DNA of 64,000 bases. Source: Leptolyngbya sp. PCC 7375. Lineage in GTDB: Bacteria; Cyanobacteriota; Cyanobacteriia; Phormidesmidales; Phormidesmidaceae. The position numbers and the translations under genes are program-made. Under the pieces are notes generated by a model. The model was not told where the DNA came from. It saw nothing but the letters and a program-made list of their open reading frames with translations, and searched no databases. Location of the stretch: the NCBI RefSeq assembly GCF_000316115.1, contig NZ_JH993797.1, positions 978,486-1,042,485 of the forward strand, read 5' to 3'. Shown here in pieces: positions 17,249-27,166 of this stretch (position 1 is the first letter of the stretch; each line of letters opens with the position of its first letter).

Positions 17249-18640
17249 CTAAGGAAAAAGCAACCCTGACCCACCAGAACGTTGTTGTTCTGGCGGCAGT
17301 TCTAGAAAAATCCGGTCGCCCGCTTCCAGCCCTTGCAAAATCTGAGTTCTCCCGGTCTGGGTAATGCCTACAGTGACGGGCTGAAAGGCCACATCGCCCT
17401 CACTATCTGGCATTTGCACGCCCAGCTGTCCGTCTTGGGTGGCGATCGCAACAGTTGGCACCATTAAAGCATCTGTTAAGGCCTCACCCATAAAAGTGGC
17501 ATCCACCGTCATCCCCGACCGCAGTTGATCAGTACCCGTCAACAGCTCAACAACCACCTGAAATGTGGTGACATTGTTTTCAATAATTGCCTCTGGAGCA
17601 ATCCGTTGCACCCGACCTGTATAGACCTGGTTGGGAAATGCCTCTGCGACAATCTCCACTGATTGGCCCACTTGAATTTGGCCAATGTTGGCTTCTAAGA
17701 TATCCACCTCAACTTCGAGACCTGAGGATAAGGCCAAAATTGAACTGGAGGTGGCGGATGCGGTGGCGGATGCGGTGGTGGTGGGTGTGACAATTGCGCC
17801 AATGGTGGCATAGGTTTGAGTTACATACCCAGCAAAGGGGGCCAGGATATTCGCGTCTGCCAATTCCGTTTCAATCACCTCAATTTGGGCTTGAGCCGCG
17901 GCTACATTTGCTGCTGCCGCTGCAATCTCTTCGGGACGCGAGCCGTCGGTGGTTGCCTTAAGCTGTTGTTGTACTTCATTAAAATTTGCCACAGCACTTT
18001 GGGCTTCATTCACATACTGATCTAAATCATTTTGGGAAATTGCGCCCTGACGGGCTAGATCCTCAAACCGCTCCAGACGAGTTGTCGTCAGATCAACCTG
18101 GGATTGGGCGGCCACCAAACGAGCTTCAGCCTGAAGGATATCTTCCTCTCGATTGCCGGCTACAATTCTGGCATAATCAGCTTCAGCCTGATCAAGCTGT
18201 GCTTTTCGTTGTTGTAGCTCAGCGGCTAAACTCCCGATTTCCATGCGGGCAACCACCTGACCTGCCTCCACGCGATCACCCTGCTGGACATCGAGATCGG
18301 CCAGACGACCCGTTGTTTTGGGGCTGAGGTTCACGGTGTCCTTTGAAATGACAGTGCCATTCCCCTCAACCCTGACTGCCAGAGGCCCCTGGGTTACCGG
18401 TACCGTCAAAGATTCCAGTGATTCTGCCTGATTATGGCCACGATTGACCATTGGCATAGAGGGAAAGCGTAATACTATCCCCACACCCAGACGTAACAGT
18501 AAGCTGAGGAGCAGTGCTCTCCTAAGCCAAAGAAACCAACGACGACGAGGCCCTTGTTTCTCAGATGATATGGGGGGTGTGGCATGGGGTGCTTCAGTTG
18601 CGATCGCTAGTGCACTAGTAGCATCAGTGTGATCATCCAT
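17249..18640 (-). CDS. HlyD/MacA-type periplasmic adaptor subunit
   Basis: A 463-residue membrane-fusion protein. One transmembrane helix (about 36-56, LRRALLLSLLLRLGVGIVL) anchors it. The first lipoyl half (VRVEGNGTVISKDTVNLSPKTTGRLADLDVQQGDRVEAGQVVARME), a long coiled-coil hairpin (about 150-265, many Gln and Ala), the second lipoyl half (ANILAPFAGYVTQTYATIGAIV) and a beta-barrel domain follow. It should bridge the permease and an outer-membrane channel. It is the first gene of the exporter run, 146 bases ahead of the permease. A short Ala/Ser/Thr repeat (TTTASATASATSSS) lies after the second lipoyl half. Confidence 0.93.
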   Translation of the reverse strand: MDDHTDATSALAIATEAPHATPPISSEKQGPRRRWFLWLRRALLLSLLLRLGVGIVLRFPSMPMVNRGHNQAESLESLTVPVTQGPLAVRVEGNGTVISKDTVNLSPKTTGRLADLDVQQGDRVEAGQVVARMEIGSLAAELQQRKAQLDQAEADYARIVAGNREEDILQAEARLVAAQSQVDLTTTRLERFEDLARQGAISQNDLDQYVNEAQSAVANFNEVQQQLKATTDGSRPEEIAAAAANVAAAQAQIEVIETELADANILAPFAGYVTQTYATIGAIVTPTTTASATASATSSSILALSSGLEVEVDILEANIGQIQVGQSVEIVAEAFPNQVYTGRVQRIAPEAIIENNVTTFQVVVELLTGTDQLRSGMTVDATFMGEALTDALMVPTVAIATQDGQLGVQMPDSEGDVAFQPVTVGITQTGRTQILQGLEAGDRIFLELPPEQQRSGGSGLLFP

Positions 18641-18779
18641 AGCAAGACTGAATATTTGATTCAGGTCGAACGCATAATTAGCAATGAGAAAAAGCCCCCC
18701 TTAGTCTCTTAAATCAGCTTAAGAGGAGCCCTGTGGTGAAGTATGAGTTTAGTGATGTAGTATGAGCTAGGATGGCATT

Positions 18780-19205
18780 TTAGAGCCGATTGAAGGCAGT
18801 CACTTCCATAATTCCTTCAAGCTGTTCAGGTGTCAGAACCTCTTGTAGCTCAGCAACCGTCTCTGCGTGGGCGACAGCAAGCTGTTCCGACTGGGTATCT
18901 GTTAAATTTAAGGCTTCCTGTAGTTCCTGAGGGTCCTGAGACTCCTGCTGCTCCCGTGCAGATTGTAGGGTCTCAAGTTGCTCAGGGGTAAGAATTTCTT
19001 CGAGTTCAGAGTTTAAGTCTCGCATAATACCGCCCACTTGTCTCATCTGAGAGCGGCTTAAGTCAAGCTCTTGCGCTACTTCCCGAAAGGTACTGCGGTC
19101 AAGTTGGGCTGTAGCAGGCTGACTATTAAAACTCCCCAGACCCAGGGCTAGAGTGCCGATCAACAAAGTGTTGACAATTCGTTTTCGAGTAATTTGAAAT
19201 TGCAT
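18780..19205 (-). CDS. Periplasmic LTPEQ-repeat protein (Spy/CpxP-like)
   Basis: A 141-residue secreted protein with a signal peptide ending near ATA-Q (about residue 33). The mature part is helical and contains a near-duplication: ELEEILTPEQLETLQSA and ELQEVLTPEQLEGI, with a third related DLSRSQM and LTDTQSEQ. LTxxQ motifs are typical of the Spy/CpxP family of periplasmic chaperones, though overall similarity is only structural. GGAG precedes the ATG. It lies upstream of the exporter genes on the same strand, 139 bases from the adaptor gene, and could report on envelope stress associated with it. Confidence 0.65.
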   Translation of the reverse strand: MQFQITRKRIVNTLLIGTLALGLGSFNSQPATAQLDRSTFREVAQELDLSRSQMRQVGGIMRDLNSELEEILTPEQLETLQSAREQQESQDPQELQEALNLTDTQSEQLAVAHAETVAELQEVLTPEQLEGIMEVTAFNRL

Positions 19206-19383
19206 GGGGATGCTCCAATGAGTAACTAATTTGTTTCTTTGTCTGGAACATTTTCATCCTATGCAATTTGGCTTGCTTAGCGCTTGTACCAAACTTCATA
19301 AATCGAATAGGACATATATCACGTTTTTTTGTAGGAGGATTGACTTAACACCAATAGCAGTTCTTAGTCCCTAAGTTTAGATT

Positions 19384-20112
19384 TTATGGGTCTGTCGTGA
19401 TCTTCTGAGCCTCACGTAGTTGTAAGAGATCCCAGAAATCACTTTCACTATGTTCTTTGCCATTCTCCTTAGGGAGATAGTAAAACATCGCCCGGCGGAT
19501 CACCACAATAGCCATCACAAATCCGATAAACTCGGGTATCGCCAGCGCGATTCGGGTAATCGCATTCACCTGTGCCACTTGTTGATTAAACAGAGCTGTG
19601 CCAAAATCGGCTACCACAATCCGGAGATTGAGAGAGAAGTTGGCAATACCTGTCCATAGATTGACCATCAAGATAATTATTGTGCCATTGACAAGTGACC
19701 GATAGACCCTTGACTCTGTAAGCAATGCTTTTAATGATTTTTCCTGCTCCGGCGAATTCGGACTAAAGCCTTGCATCAGAAAATAGTATATGATCGGCTT
19801 GCGAATGATGATTGAAGCACCAAACACCACAGTCAGAAAAATAGACCCAACACTATCTTTGAAGGCAAACTGAATACCATCGACAAACCAAAATGCTAGC
19901 AGGCCGCGAATAATCGCAAACGTGCCAACATAGCTGGTAATAAAGTTAAATCGTTTAGTGATAAAAAATAAATCAATAAACACCCAGCCTACTGGAACAA
20001 GGGCAGCAACAACGTAGGTGATTTCTGCTCCGAGTTGTTCATTCAGATTATTGAGGACTAGGATAGGGATGACAGATCCCATGAAGATATCAAGTATTAG
20101 TTTTCGGTTCAT
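19384..20112 (-). CDS. VC0807-family integral membrane protein
   Basis: A 242-residue membrane protein with about six helices. The N-terminal part (MGSVIPILVLNNLNEQLG, then VPVGWVFIDLFFITKRFN) resembles the VC0807 family, a poorly characterised group often next to TetR regulators and oxidoreductases. No catalytic residues are apparent. It is 15 bases downstream of the amine oxidase gene and is probably co-transcribed with it. Confidence 0.65.
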   Translation of the reverse strand: MNRKLILDIFMGSVIPILVLNNLNEQLGAEITYVVAALVPVGWVFIDLFFITKRFNFITSYVGTFAIIRGLLAFWFVDGIQFAFKDSVGSIFLTVVFGASIIIRKPIIYYFLMQGFSPNSPEQEKSLKALLTESRVYRSLVNGTIIILMVNLWTGIANFSLNLRIVVADFGTALFNQQVAQVNAITRIALAIPEFIGFVMAIVVIRRAMFYYLPKENGKEHSESDFWDLLQLREAQKITTDP

Positions 20113-20127
20113 GGTTTAGTTGTCCTC

Positions 20128-21540
20128 TTATTTCTTTCTCTTATTTTTGTTGGTATTCAAAGATAGAATCTCATTAGCCGCCCGGATACCACTTTCTAAC
20201 GCACCGTGGACGGTGGCTGCGCGTGTTGTATGGGTTGCTTCGCCAGCAAAGAAAAGGACCTGATTGACTGGCTGGGCAAGTTGCGATCGCAGCCCCACCC
20301 CATTGACGGGAACATAGGAATAGGCCATCCGGGCATAGGGATCTGCTTGCCAATCAACAAAAAGCGCATCCACTAATCGATCCGCCAACGGCATCTCAAA
20401 CATCTGTTCTAAATTTTGTAAGCCTGCTTGAATCGCGCCTTCTTGTCCAAGCTGCCCCAGATTATCGGCTCCGGTTGCGCCGGTAAAGGCTGTTAAAACA
20501 GGTGCCTCATGGTTGCGTTTCCAGCCCGGTCTCCACCAAAGTTGAGTATCCAGTGTGGTCAGGCAAGACTCTAATTCCCTAGACCAGAAGGGCTGATCAA
20601 ATTTCAGAATGAGTTTGGTAATCTGTCCGGCAGCGAGGCCGTGAATGGCATTGAGTTTGGCATCGGGCAACTCAGGTGCAAACTCCACTGCATTCTCTTG
20701 CAATAGAGCCAGGGGCAGGGTGATCACAATCTGTTGTGCGGTGTAAGTTTTGCCGGTTTCTGTGTGAATCTCTATCCCCGATGAACTCCAGTGAATGCGT
20801 GTGACTGGCGTTTTATAGCGAATCTTGAGTCCGGCTGCAAATTGCTCAAATAGATGGGAGTATCCCTCGATTAGCCGAGAATAGCGATCGCCGTCGCCGG
20901 CATAGGTCAACTCCGCAAACCCATATATTCCAAGCTGATCGAGATTAGCTGCATAGCTACCGCTGAAAAAATGGTCCACAATTCGACGCACATCGGTTGA
21001 CAGTTCGATTTGAGCGTCTAAGAGAAACTGCGCCAGACTGACATCGGGTTTACCAGCATCAATCCATGGGGTGATCAATGTATCAATGGGCGAGTCATCC
21101 ATCCAATCAAGCACTTCCATGCCAGGAATGACTGACCAATGTCTGAACGGAAGCAGCTTTTCGTTGATGTACATGAACTGGTGTCGATATTTGTCAAATA
21201 CAGGCAGTGTCCCTAGCCGGTAGCGACGTACCCAGTCCCAGGTCACGATGTTTTCACCGTGGAGATATTCCGCACCGCATTCAATGGGGTGCGAGGCAAA
21301 ATCGTAATTTGTATGGACTCTGCCACCGATGCGATCGCGAGCCTCAAGCAGGAGTACAGACTGGTTAGCCTCCTGCAATGTCCGAGCGGCGGCTAACCCT
21401 GCCGCCCCTGCACCAATCACGATGGTGTCATAGTGGGTTTTATCTGGCAACGCTGGCGCAGCAATGGGTTGACAAGTTTTTTTCAGGAAGGGAATAGCCG
21501 CTAGCAGGGACACCAGAATGCGCCGAGTAATAGTTCGCAT
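20128..21540 (-). CDS. Flavin monoamine oxidase family protein
   Basis: A 470-residue FAD amine oxidase. The dinucleotide fold is seen in TIVIGAGAAGLAAARTL with LLLEARDRIGGRVHT, and the C-terminal FAD contact in LFFAGEATHTTRAATVHGALESG. Length and motifs match spermine/monoamine oxidases, which oxidise amines to aldehydes with release of ammonia and hydrogen peroxide. Residues 1-30 (RRILVSLLAAIPFLKK) look like a signal or membrane anchor. The frame extends to 21576, but MRTITRRILVSLL at 21540 is the better start. It is divergent from a TetR gene whose palindromic candidate operators lie just upstream of this start. Confidence 0.85.
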   Translation of the reverse strand: MRTITRRILVSLLAAIPFLKKTCQPIAAPALPDKTHYDTIVIGAGAAGLAAARTLQEANQSVLLLEARDRIGGRVHTNYDFASHPIECGAEYLHGENIVTWDWVRRYRLGTLPVFDKYRHQFMYINEKLLPFRHWSVIPGMEVLDWMDDSPIDTLITPWIDAGKPDVSLAQFLLDAQIELSTDVRRIVDHFFSGSYAANLDQLGIYGFAELTYAGDGDRYSRLIEGYSHLFEQFAAGLKIRYKTPVTRIHWSSSGIEIHTETGKTYTAQQIVITLPLALLQENAVEFAPELPDAKLNAIHGLAAGQITKLILKFDQPFWSRELESCLTTLDTQLWWRPGWKRNHEAPVLTAFTGATGADNLGQLGQEGAIQAGLQNLEQMFEMPLADRLVDALFVDWQADPYARMAYSYVPVNGVGLRSQLAQPVNQVLFFAGEATHTTRAATVHGALESGIRAANEILSLNTNKNKRKK

Positions 21541-21569
21541 GGGAAACGCGCCTTCAAAGAAGCAAAAAC

Positions 21570-21607
21570 TGAACAATGTTCACATTTTAAAAATACGAAC
21601 AATATTC
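21570..21607. promoter_or_regulatory. Candidate TetR operator pair
   Basis: TGAACA-A-TGTTCA at 21570-21582 is a perfect palindrome with one central base. A degenerate copy, GAACAATATTC, lies at 21597-21607, 27 bases along. Both are between the divergent amine oxidase and TetR genes, 30 to 67 bases upstream of the oxidase start, where a repressor would block transcription. Confidence 0.55.
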
Positions 21608-21727
21608 ATGTTTTGTCAACCTAGCCCAAAAATAGTTGCCGTCGATCCTCGGTATGATTTCATCTTGAATAGATAGATGCCTGCTACCCAGTCGATCCGT
21701 CTTCGCAATTAGCAACAGCCAAAATCG

Positions 21728-22375
21728 ATGTCCCCACCGGATTCCTCTAGTTCACCCAAACTTAATAAGATGCGACGACAGCCTAAACAGGCGCGTAGTC
21801 AGGAGCGAGTCCAGCACATTCTGGATGCTGCCGAGCAGCTATTTTTGGAAGTTGGGTATGAATCAACGACAACGCGTGCGATCGCAGCCCGTGCCAAGGT
21901 GTCAGTTGGCTCACTTTACCAATTCTTTCCCGACAAAAAAGCTATTCTCAAGGCCCTGGCCATTCGTTATATGCAGACGCAATATCAACGATTTCTCGAT
22001 CTGCATACCCCCGACACAGTCACCCTAACGTTACGCAGCTATGTTGATCGGATGATTGATGTGTTTGACCAATTCTACACAGACTATCCGGGTTCACGCG
22101 CTATTTTTGAACAGCTTTTAGACACCATCACCTGGTCTGCCATTGAAAAAATCGATGACTTTGAATATCAGGTAATCAATGAACTCGCTCGCTTCTTCCA
22201 TACGCGTAAGCCAAGTTTATCAATAACAAAATGTGAGCGCATCGCTATGGTTATTACTAAAACAATTACTGAACTTTTATGGCTTTCCCTCAGTGGAGAT
22301 CAAGAATTTCGTCAAGAACTGGTGGCAGAAACTAAGCTGCTTACCCTCAGCTATCTTCAACAATACTTGGATTAG
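21728..22375 (+). CDS. TetR-family transcriptional regulator
   Basis: A 215-residue repressor. The N-terminal helix-turn-helix is clear: ILDAAEQLFLEVGYESTTTRAIAARAKVSVGSLYQFFPDKKAILKAL. The C-terminal ligand domain is not recognisable. An internal ATG (MRRQPKQARSQER) could be the true start, 14 codons in. It is transcribed divergently from the amine oxidase/VC0807 pair and probably represses them; the palindromes at 21570-21607 are its likely sites. Confidence 0.85.
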   Translation: MSPPDSSSSPKLNKMRRQPKQARSQERVQHILDAAEQLFLEVGYESTTTRAIAARAKVSVGSLYQFFPDKKAILKALAIRYMQTQYQRFLDLHTPDTVTLTLRSYVDRMIDVFDQFYTDYPGSRAIFEQLLDTITWSAIEKIDDFEYQVINELARFFHTRKPSLSITKCERIAMVITKTITELLWLSLSGDQEFRQELVAETKLLTLSYLQQYLD

Positions 22376-22540
22376 AAAAACCCTGTTTAACAAATCGTGG
22401 CTGCGCTCCAGCAGATGAGCGGAATCAACAAGGAAGAGCTTGATAGTGGTGATGGGTACGGTAGACTCACTAATCCACTCACTTTGAATCGGGATCAAAT
22501 TCGCGAGATCAATTTTTTGAATAATGTACATAATTTAATA

Positions 22541-25297
22541 ATGTACAGGCCAATTTTAACCACCAAACTATATATTCCACCCCCACGACGCAATGCTGTG
22601 CGGCGTCCACGGCTACTTGAACAGTTAAATAGGGGGTTACACAGAAAACTCACTCTCATCTCCGCCCCTGCTGGCTTTGGCAAAACAACGTTGCTCAGCG
22701 AATGGGTTGTGGTCTGTGAACATCCAGTGGCATGGTTATCACTGGATCAGGAGCATAATGAGCCAACTCGCTTTCTGGTTTATCTTGTATCTGCCTTGCA
22801 AACGCTTACCTTAAAAAAGAGCGCAGGGGTTTTTCACCTTGGTGAGGGGGTTTTACGCGCATTAAACTCACCCCAACTGCCTCCAATCAATGCAATTCTA
22901 ACGACATTGATCAATGAAATTACAGCGGTTTCTGAGAATTTTATCCTCGTCCTGGATGACTACCACCTGATTAAATCTGCACCGGTGGATCAGGCGCTAG
23001 AATTTTTGGTCAATCACCTGCCGCCATCCTCCATGCACCTTGTCATTGCCACCCGCAAAGACCCACCCCTGCCCCTGGCACGACTGCGTGCCCGTGATCA
23101 GCTGACTGAGTTGCGTGCATCTGATTTGCGCTTCACCCCAATCGAAACGGCGGAATTTCTTAACCGGGTAATGGCGCTCAATTTGTCGGCAGACGATATG
23201 ACCGCCCTTGAAACCCGCACTGAAGGCTGGATTGCCGCACTACACCTGGCAGCCATATCTTTACAAGGCCATCAGGACACAACCCACTTTATCCAATCGT
23301 TCTCCGGTAGCCATTACTTTATACTAGATTATCTGGTGGAAGAGATTCTGGAAAAACAACCTGAACGTATCCAGAATTTTCTATTGTTCACATCCATTCT
23401 TGACCAACTGTGTGGGTCTCTTTGTGATGCTGTTGTGCCGCAATCTTCCATATCAGGCCAAGAAATCTTAGACTCTTTAGAACGTACAAATCTGTTGTTG
23501 ATTCCGCTCGATGATAAACGCCAGTGGTATCGCTACCATCATCTTTTCAAGGATGCTCTACAGGCGCGCTTAGCTAAGCTTCAGCCTGGCAATGTAGCCG
23601 AGCTACATCTAAGGGCCTGTGCCTGGTACGAGCAAAATAATTTGCGACTCAATGCGATCCACCATGCCCTTGCTGCTCGACAGTTTGAGCGGGCGGCGGA
23701 TCTGATCGAATGGGAATGGTCAGCGAATATTGGTTCCTACTATCAGAATGCAACCTGGACAAAATGGGTACGGACATTGCCGGATAAGTTAGTCCGAACG
23801 CGGTCAACGCTCAGCATTGGCCTGGCATGGGAGTTGCTCTTTTCAGGTCAGTTGCAAGCTGCAGAGAGTCGACTAAAGGATGCAAGTCGTTTATTGGCAG
23901 CCAACAATAGAGAGGCTTTGGAGGTCTCGTCAACCAGTCAAGGTGAGGGCAGAGTCCAGTCACCACAAGAGTTATTGGACCTGGCCTGGGCATTTTATGC
24001 CCAAGCCCTTGGCGATCATGCTGGCACGATCAAATATGCCCGGAAAACCCTCAACCTGCTGACTGAGACAAATCACTACATAGCTGGCCTGGCAAGCTCT
24101 CTGCTAGGTCTGGCTTATTGGAGAAATGGAGATTTGAAGACAGCTGCTAAGTATATGACCGATGCGATCGCACGCTTACGGACCACAGGACATATACTGT
24201 TTGCCATCAGTGGCTCCTATACATTGGCCAGCATTAAGATCGCCCAGGGCCGTCTTTTTGATGCAGCCAATATCTACAAAGAGGCCTTACTGTTTGCGAC
24301 AGCGCAGGGCGAGCCAGTGGGCACAACTGACTTACATCTGGGGTTGAGCAAGCTGTACCATGAACAGGGCAACGAGGAAGCTGCTCAACAGCATCTTCAA
24401 AAATGTCTGGCACTTGGGAAACAAACCGCATTACCAGAATGGCCCTATGGGTTGTATCTTGTTCAGGCTCAATTAAAGGCCGAGCAGGGAGAACTCGATG
24501 ATGCCCTCACGTTACTCGACAAGGCGGAACAGCTATACCAGAAAAGTCCCGTTCCTAATCTTTGCCCTGTAGCCGCCTTGAAGACACGGCTGTGGCTCTG
24601 CCAAGGCAGGCTGGCCGAAGCCCTCAGTTGGGTGCGTGAACAAAACCTGTCTGTTGAGGATCAGCTCAGTTATTTGCAAGAATTTGAGTACATTACCTTA
24701 GCCAGAGTGCTCATTGCTCAGTATAGGCGTGACCCAACAGACAACGGCTTTCAAAAGGGGATAAAACTTCTAGAACGGCTATGCTCAGAAGCAGCAGCCG
24801 GTGACAGATTAGGTGACATGGTTGAGATTCTCATCTTGCAAGCAGTCATCAATGAAGCCCAAGGTAATCTCTCTTCTGCTCTCCAGTGTTTAGAACGTGC
24901 CCTCACCCTAGGAGAAACTGAGGGTTACCTCCGTATCTTTGTCAATGAAGGCCAGCCTATGGCGCGTTTACTCCATGGGGCTCTTTCTCACAAAATAAAC
25001 CCTAATTATGTGCAGCGCGTGTTAGCTGCGTTTCCTCTGAATGCATTAGCACCTCAAAAATCAGTCAAAACACAGTCTCAAGCAACCACCTTGCTCGAAC
25101 CCTTAAGCAAACGAGAAATCGAAGTGCTCCACCTGATAGCCGAGGGTCAGACCAATCAGGAAATTGCAGCCACTCTCTTCCTTTCGGTGAATACAGTGAA
25201 GGTCCATACGCGAAATATTTATGGCAAACTCGATGCCCATCATCGAGCCGATGCCGTTGCAAAAGCCCGTGTTTTTGGCATTTTGTCCTCAACATAG
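22541..25297 (+). CDS. MalT-like LuxR-family transcriptional regulator
   Basis: About 918 residues. The N-terminus ILTTKLYIPPPRRNAVRRPRLLEQL and Walker A SAPAGFGKTTL, followed by the Walker B-like LVLDDYHLI, define a STAND ATPase of the MalT type. TPR-like helical repeats fill about 400-830, and a LuxR helix-turn-helix ends the protein (LSKREIEVLHLIAEGQTNQEIAATLFLSVNTVKVHTRNIYGKL). The frame extends to a GTG at 22397, but similarity to the family begins at ATG 22541. The ligand is unknown. The gene is followed by an MDR oxidoreductase on the same strand, which could be its target. A direct repeat ATAATGTACA occurs at the 5' edge (near 22522 and 22539). Confidence 0.88.
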   Translation: MYRPILTTKLYIPPPRRNAVRRPRLLEQLNRGLHRKLTLISAPAGFGKTTLLSEWVVVCEHPVAWLSLDQEHNEPTRFLVYLVSALQTLTLKKSAGVFHLGEGVLRALNSPQLPPINAILTTLINEITAVSENFILVLDDYHLIKSAPVDQALEFLVNHLPPSSMHLVIATRKDPPLPLARLRARDQLTELRASDLRFTPIETAEFLNRVMALNLSADDMTALETRTEGWIAALHLAAISLQGHQDTTHFIQSFSGSHYFILDYLVEEILEKQPERIQNFLLFTSILDQLCGSLCDAVVPQSSISGQEILDSLERTNLLLIPLDDKRQWYRYHHLFKDALQARLAKLQPGNVAELHLRACAWYEQNNLRLNAIHHALAARQFERAADLIEWEWSANIGSYYQNATWTKWVRTLPDKLVRTRSTLSIGLAWELLFSGQLQAAESRLKDASRLLAANNREALEVSSTSQGEGRVQSPQELLDLAWAFYAQALGDHAGTIKYARKTLNLLTETNHYIAGLASSLLGLAYWRNGDLKTAAKYMTDAIARLRTTGHILFAISGSYTLASIKIAQGRLFDAANIYKEALLFATAQGEPVGTTDLHLGLSKLYHEQGNEEAAQQHLQKCLALGKQTALPEWPYGLYLVQAQLKAEQGELDDALTLLDKAEQLYQKSPVPNLCPVAALKTRLWLCQGRLAEALSWVREQNLSVEDQLSYLQEFEYITLARVLIAQYRRDPTDNGFQKGIKLLERLCSEAAAGDRLGDMVEILILQAVINEAQGNLSSALQCLERALTLGETEGYLRIFVNEGQPMARLLHGALSHKINPNYVQRVLAAFPLNALAPQKSVKTQSQATTLLEPLSKREIEVLHLIAEGQTNQEIAATLFLSVNTVKVHTRNIYGKLDAHHRADAVAKARVFGILSST

Positions 25298-25535
25298 ATA
25301 GTCATCAGGTTTCCCCTGGTAATTACTCCTTGACTAATACCTGGGTGGTATGACGCTTATCCCGTCTTGCCCATAAGCTTGTGTGGATGATAAGGACATT
25401 GTTAGCAAAGAAGTTACTAATTATTCAGGCCTCGCATTCTGGGGGCTTTGAGTCTTGCCCTCCAGAATTGGGGAAACAATGCTCTGGTTTTCATTGTTGG
25501 TTAAAGGGGTAAATCTTGAACAGAAGGAGATCTAA

Positions 25536-26507
25536 ATGAAAAAGATTGTGTACACAAAATATGGCTCCCCTGATGTCATTGAACTGATCGAGACCGAGCA
25601 ACCGGTACCCAGTGATCATCAGGTTTTGGTCAAGGTTCATGCGGCATCTGTCAATGCCTTGGACTGGCATCGTTTAAAAGGGGCCATGGGGATCCGTTTA
25701 TTCAACGGTGAACTGTTCAAGCCCAAAGATATATCACTGGGCCTGGATGTAGCAGGTCGGGTTGAGGCTGTGGGCAATCGCGTCACAACGTTTCAGCCAG
25801 GGGATGAGGTTTTTGGAGTCGCCACAGGCTCATTCGCAGACTATGCCTGTGCTGATGAACATGCATTGGTACTGAAACCGACCAACATATCATTTGAGGC
25901 CGCAGCCGCTACGCCTGTTGCGGCTCTGACAGCGCTGCAAGCGCTGAAAGATCAAATTCACCCAGGTCAAAAAGTTCTTATCAATGGAGCCTCTGGTGGC
26001 GTGGGGTCATTTGCCGTGCAGCTAGCTAAATCTTTTGGGACAATGGTAACGGCTGTATGTAGTACCCGAAATCTTGAGATTGCCCGTTCAATTGGTGCGG
26101 ACTACGTTATCGATTACACAAAAGACGATCTCACCACCAGTGGGCAGCAGTATGACCTAATTTTTGCTGTCAATGGCTATAACTCGATTTTTGATTACCG
26201 TAGGGCATTATGCCCTAAAGGCATCTATGTCGCGGCTGGGGGAGCACTGGCTCAAATTATGCAGGCATTGCTTGTGGGACCAGTATTATCCAACGTTGAC
26301 AGTAGAAAACTCTCATTTATGGGGATAGCGCAAATAGAGGAAAAGGACCTGTCCGTTATTGGGGCACTGCTTGAATCTGGCAAAGTCGTCCCTGTGATAG
26401 ATAGATGTTATCCATTGAAGGCAACAGCAGCAGCCCTTTGCTATCTTGGGGAGGGGCATGCTAACGGGAAAGTGGTGATTACTTTGGACGCCCATAGCAA
26501 CGCCTAA
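25536..26507 (+). CDS. NAD(P)-dependent MDR oxidoreductase (quinone reductase-like)
   Basis: A 323-residue medium-chain dehydrogenase/reductase. The GroES-like half has LGLDVAGRVEAVGNRVTTFQPGDEVFG and the cofactor half NGASGGVGSFAVQLAK (about 149-164). Catalytic zinc ligands are absent, placing it with zeta-crystallin-type quinone or enone reductases. AGAAGGAG is a strong ribosome binding site before ATG 25536. The 238 bases upstream, after the MalT-like gene, should carry its promoter; I saw nothing else there. Confidence 0.88.
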   Translation: MKKIVYTKYGSPDVIELIETEQPVPSDHQVLVKVHAASVNALDWHRLKGAMGIRLFNGELFKPKDISLGLDVAGRVEAVGNRVTTFQPGDEVFGVATGSFADYACADEHALVLKPTNISFEAAAATPVAALTALQALKDQIHPGQKVLINGASGGVGSFAVQLAKSFGTMVTAVCSTRNLEIARSIGADYVIDYTKDDLTTSGQQYDLIFAVNGYNSIFDYRRALCPKGIYVAAGGALAQIMQALLVGPVLSNVDSRKLSFMGIAQIEEKDLSVIGALLESGKVVPVIDRCYPLKATAAALCYLGEGHANGKVVITLDAHSNA

Positions 26508-26552
26508 CTCCTTAGGCGCATTCAATATTCGTTAGACCCTACTTAACTTAGT

Positions 26553-27137
26553 TCAGGCTGTTATCTGTAAACCATGGATGTGCTGCTGAATGAGATATTT
26601 TTGCTGCTCTATAGAGAACTGATCAGGGTTGATGACGACTCCGATGCCAATGCCATCGACTAGGGCAATCAGAGCATTAGCTTCAAGTGCTAAATCAAGA
26701 TCGGCTCGAATTAATTTGGCGGTTTGTAAATCAGATAGCTCTTTTCTGAGCACCTGTTGTATCTGGCTATAGCGTTTTTGATGCGCCTGAACCAGGTGTT
26801 CACGACCAATGGAATAGCCTAAAAATGCTATCCATACTTTCCAGTCGTCTCTATCACTGACCTCCAAAGGCAGAGCCGAGAAAATCATTGTTTCTAATCT
26901 GCTGATGCCTTCTAACCCTTTAGCACGGGTTTCCATATACTCAAGGGTGCCTTTCACCACTTGCTCTAGGGCAAAGAGGGTGAGCTCTTCCTTATTGCGA
27001 AAGTAGTGGGTGACCACACCGGTTGAGGAGCCGAGTTCCTGTGCGATCGCACGCATACTCGTCCGGTCTAATCCTTCCCGCACAATCACCTGCCATGCAG
27101 CTTTGGCAATCTCAATCCGGCGATCTTCATGACCCAT
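26553..27137 (-). CDS. TetR/BetI-like transcriptional repressor
   Basis: A 194-residue regulator with helix-turn-helix GLDRTSMRAIAQELGSSTGVVTHYFRNKEELTLFAL and a TetR C-terminal domain similar to BetI-type (TetR_C_6) proteins. I start it at ATG 27137 (MGHEDRRIEIAKAAW); the longer frame begins with a TTG at 27149. It is divergent from a GNAT acetyltransferase, with an 18-bp perfect inverted repeat overlapping both promoters, so it very probably represses both genes. Confidence 0.85.
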   Translation of the reverse strand: MGHEDRRIEIAKAAWQVIVREGLDRTSMRAIAQELGSSTGVVTHYFRNKEELTLFALEQVVKGTLEYMETRAKGLEGISRLETMIFSALPLEVSDRDDWKVWIAFLGYSIGREHLVQAHQKRYSQIQQVLRKELSDLQTAKLIRADLDLALEANALIALVDGIGIGVVINPDQFSIEQQKYLIQQHIHGLQITA

Positions 27138-27166
27138 AGCGTTTAGCAACTCTACCTTGACAGGTT

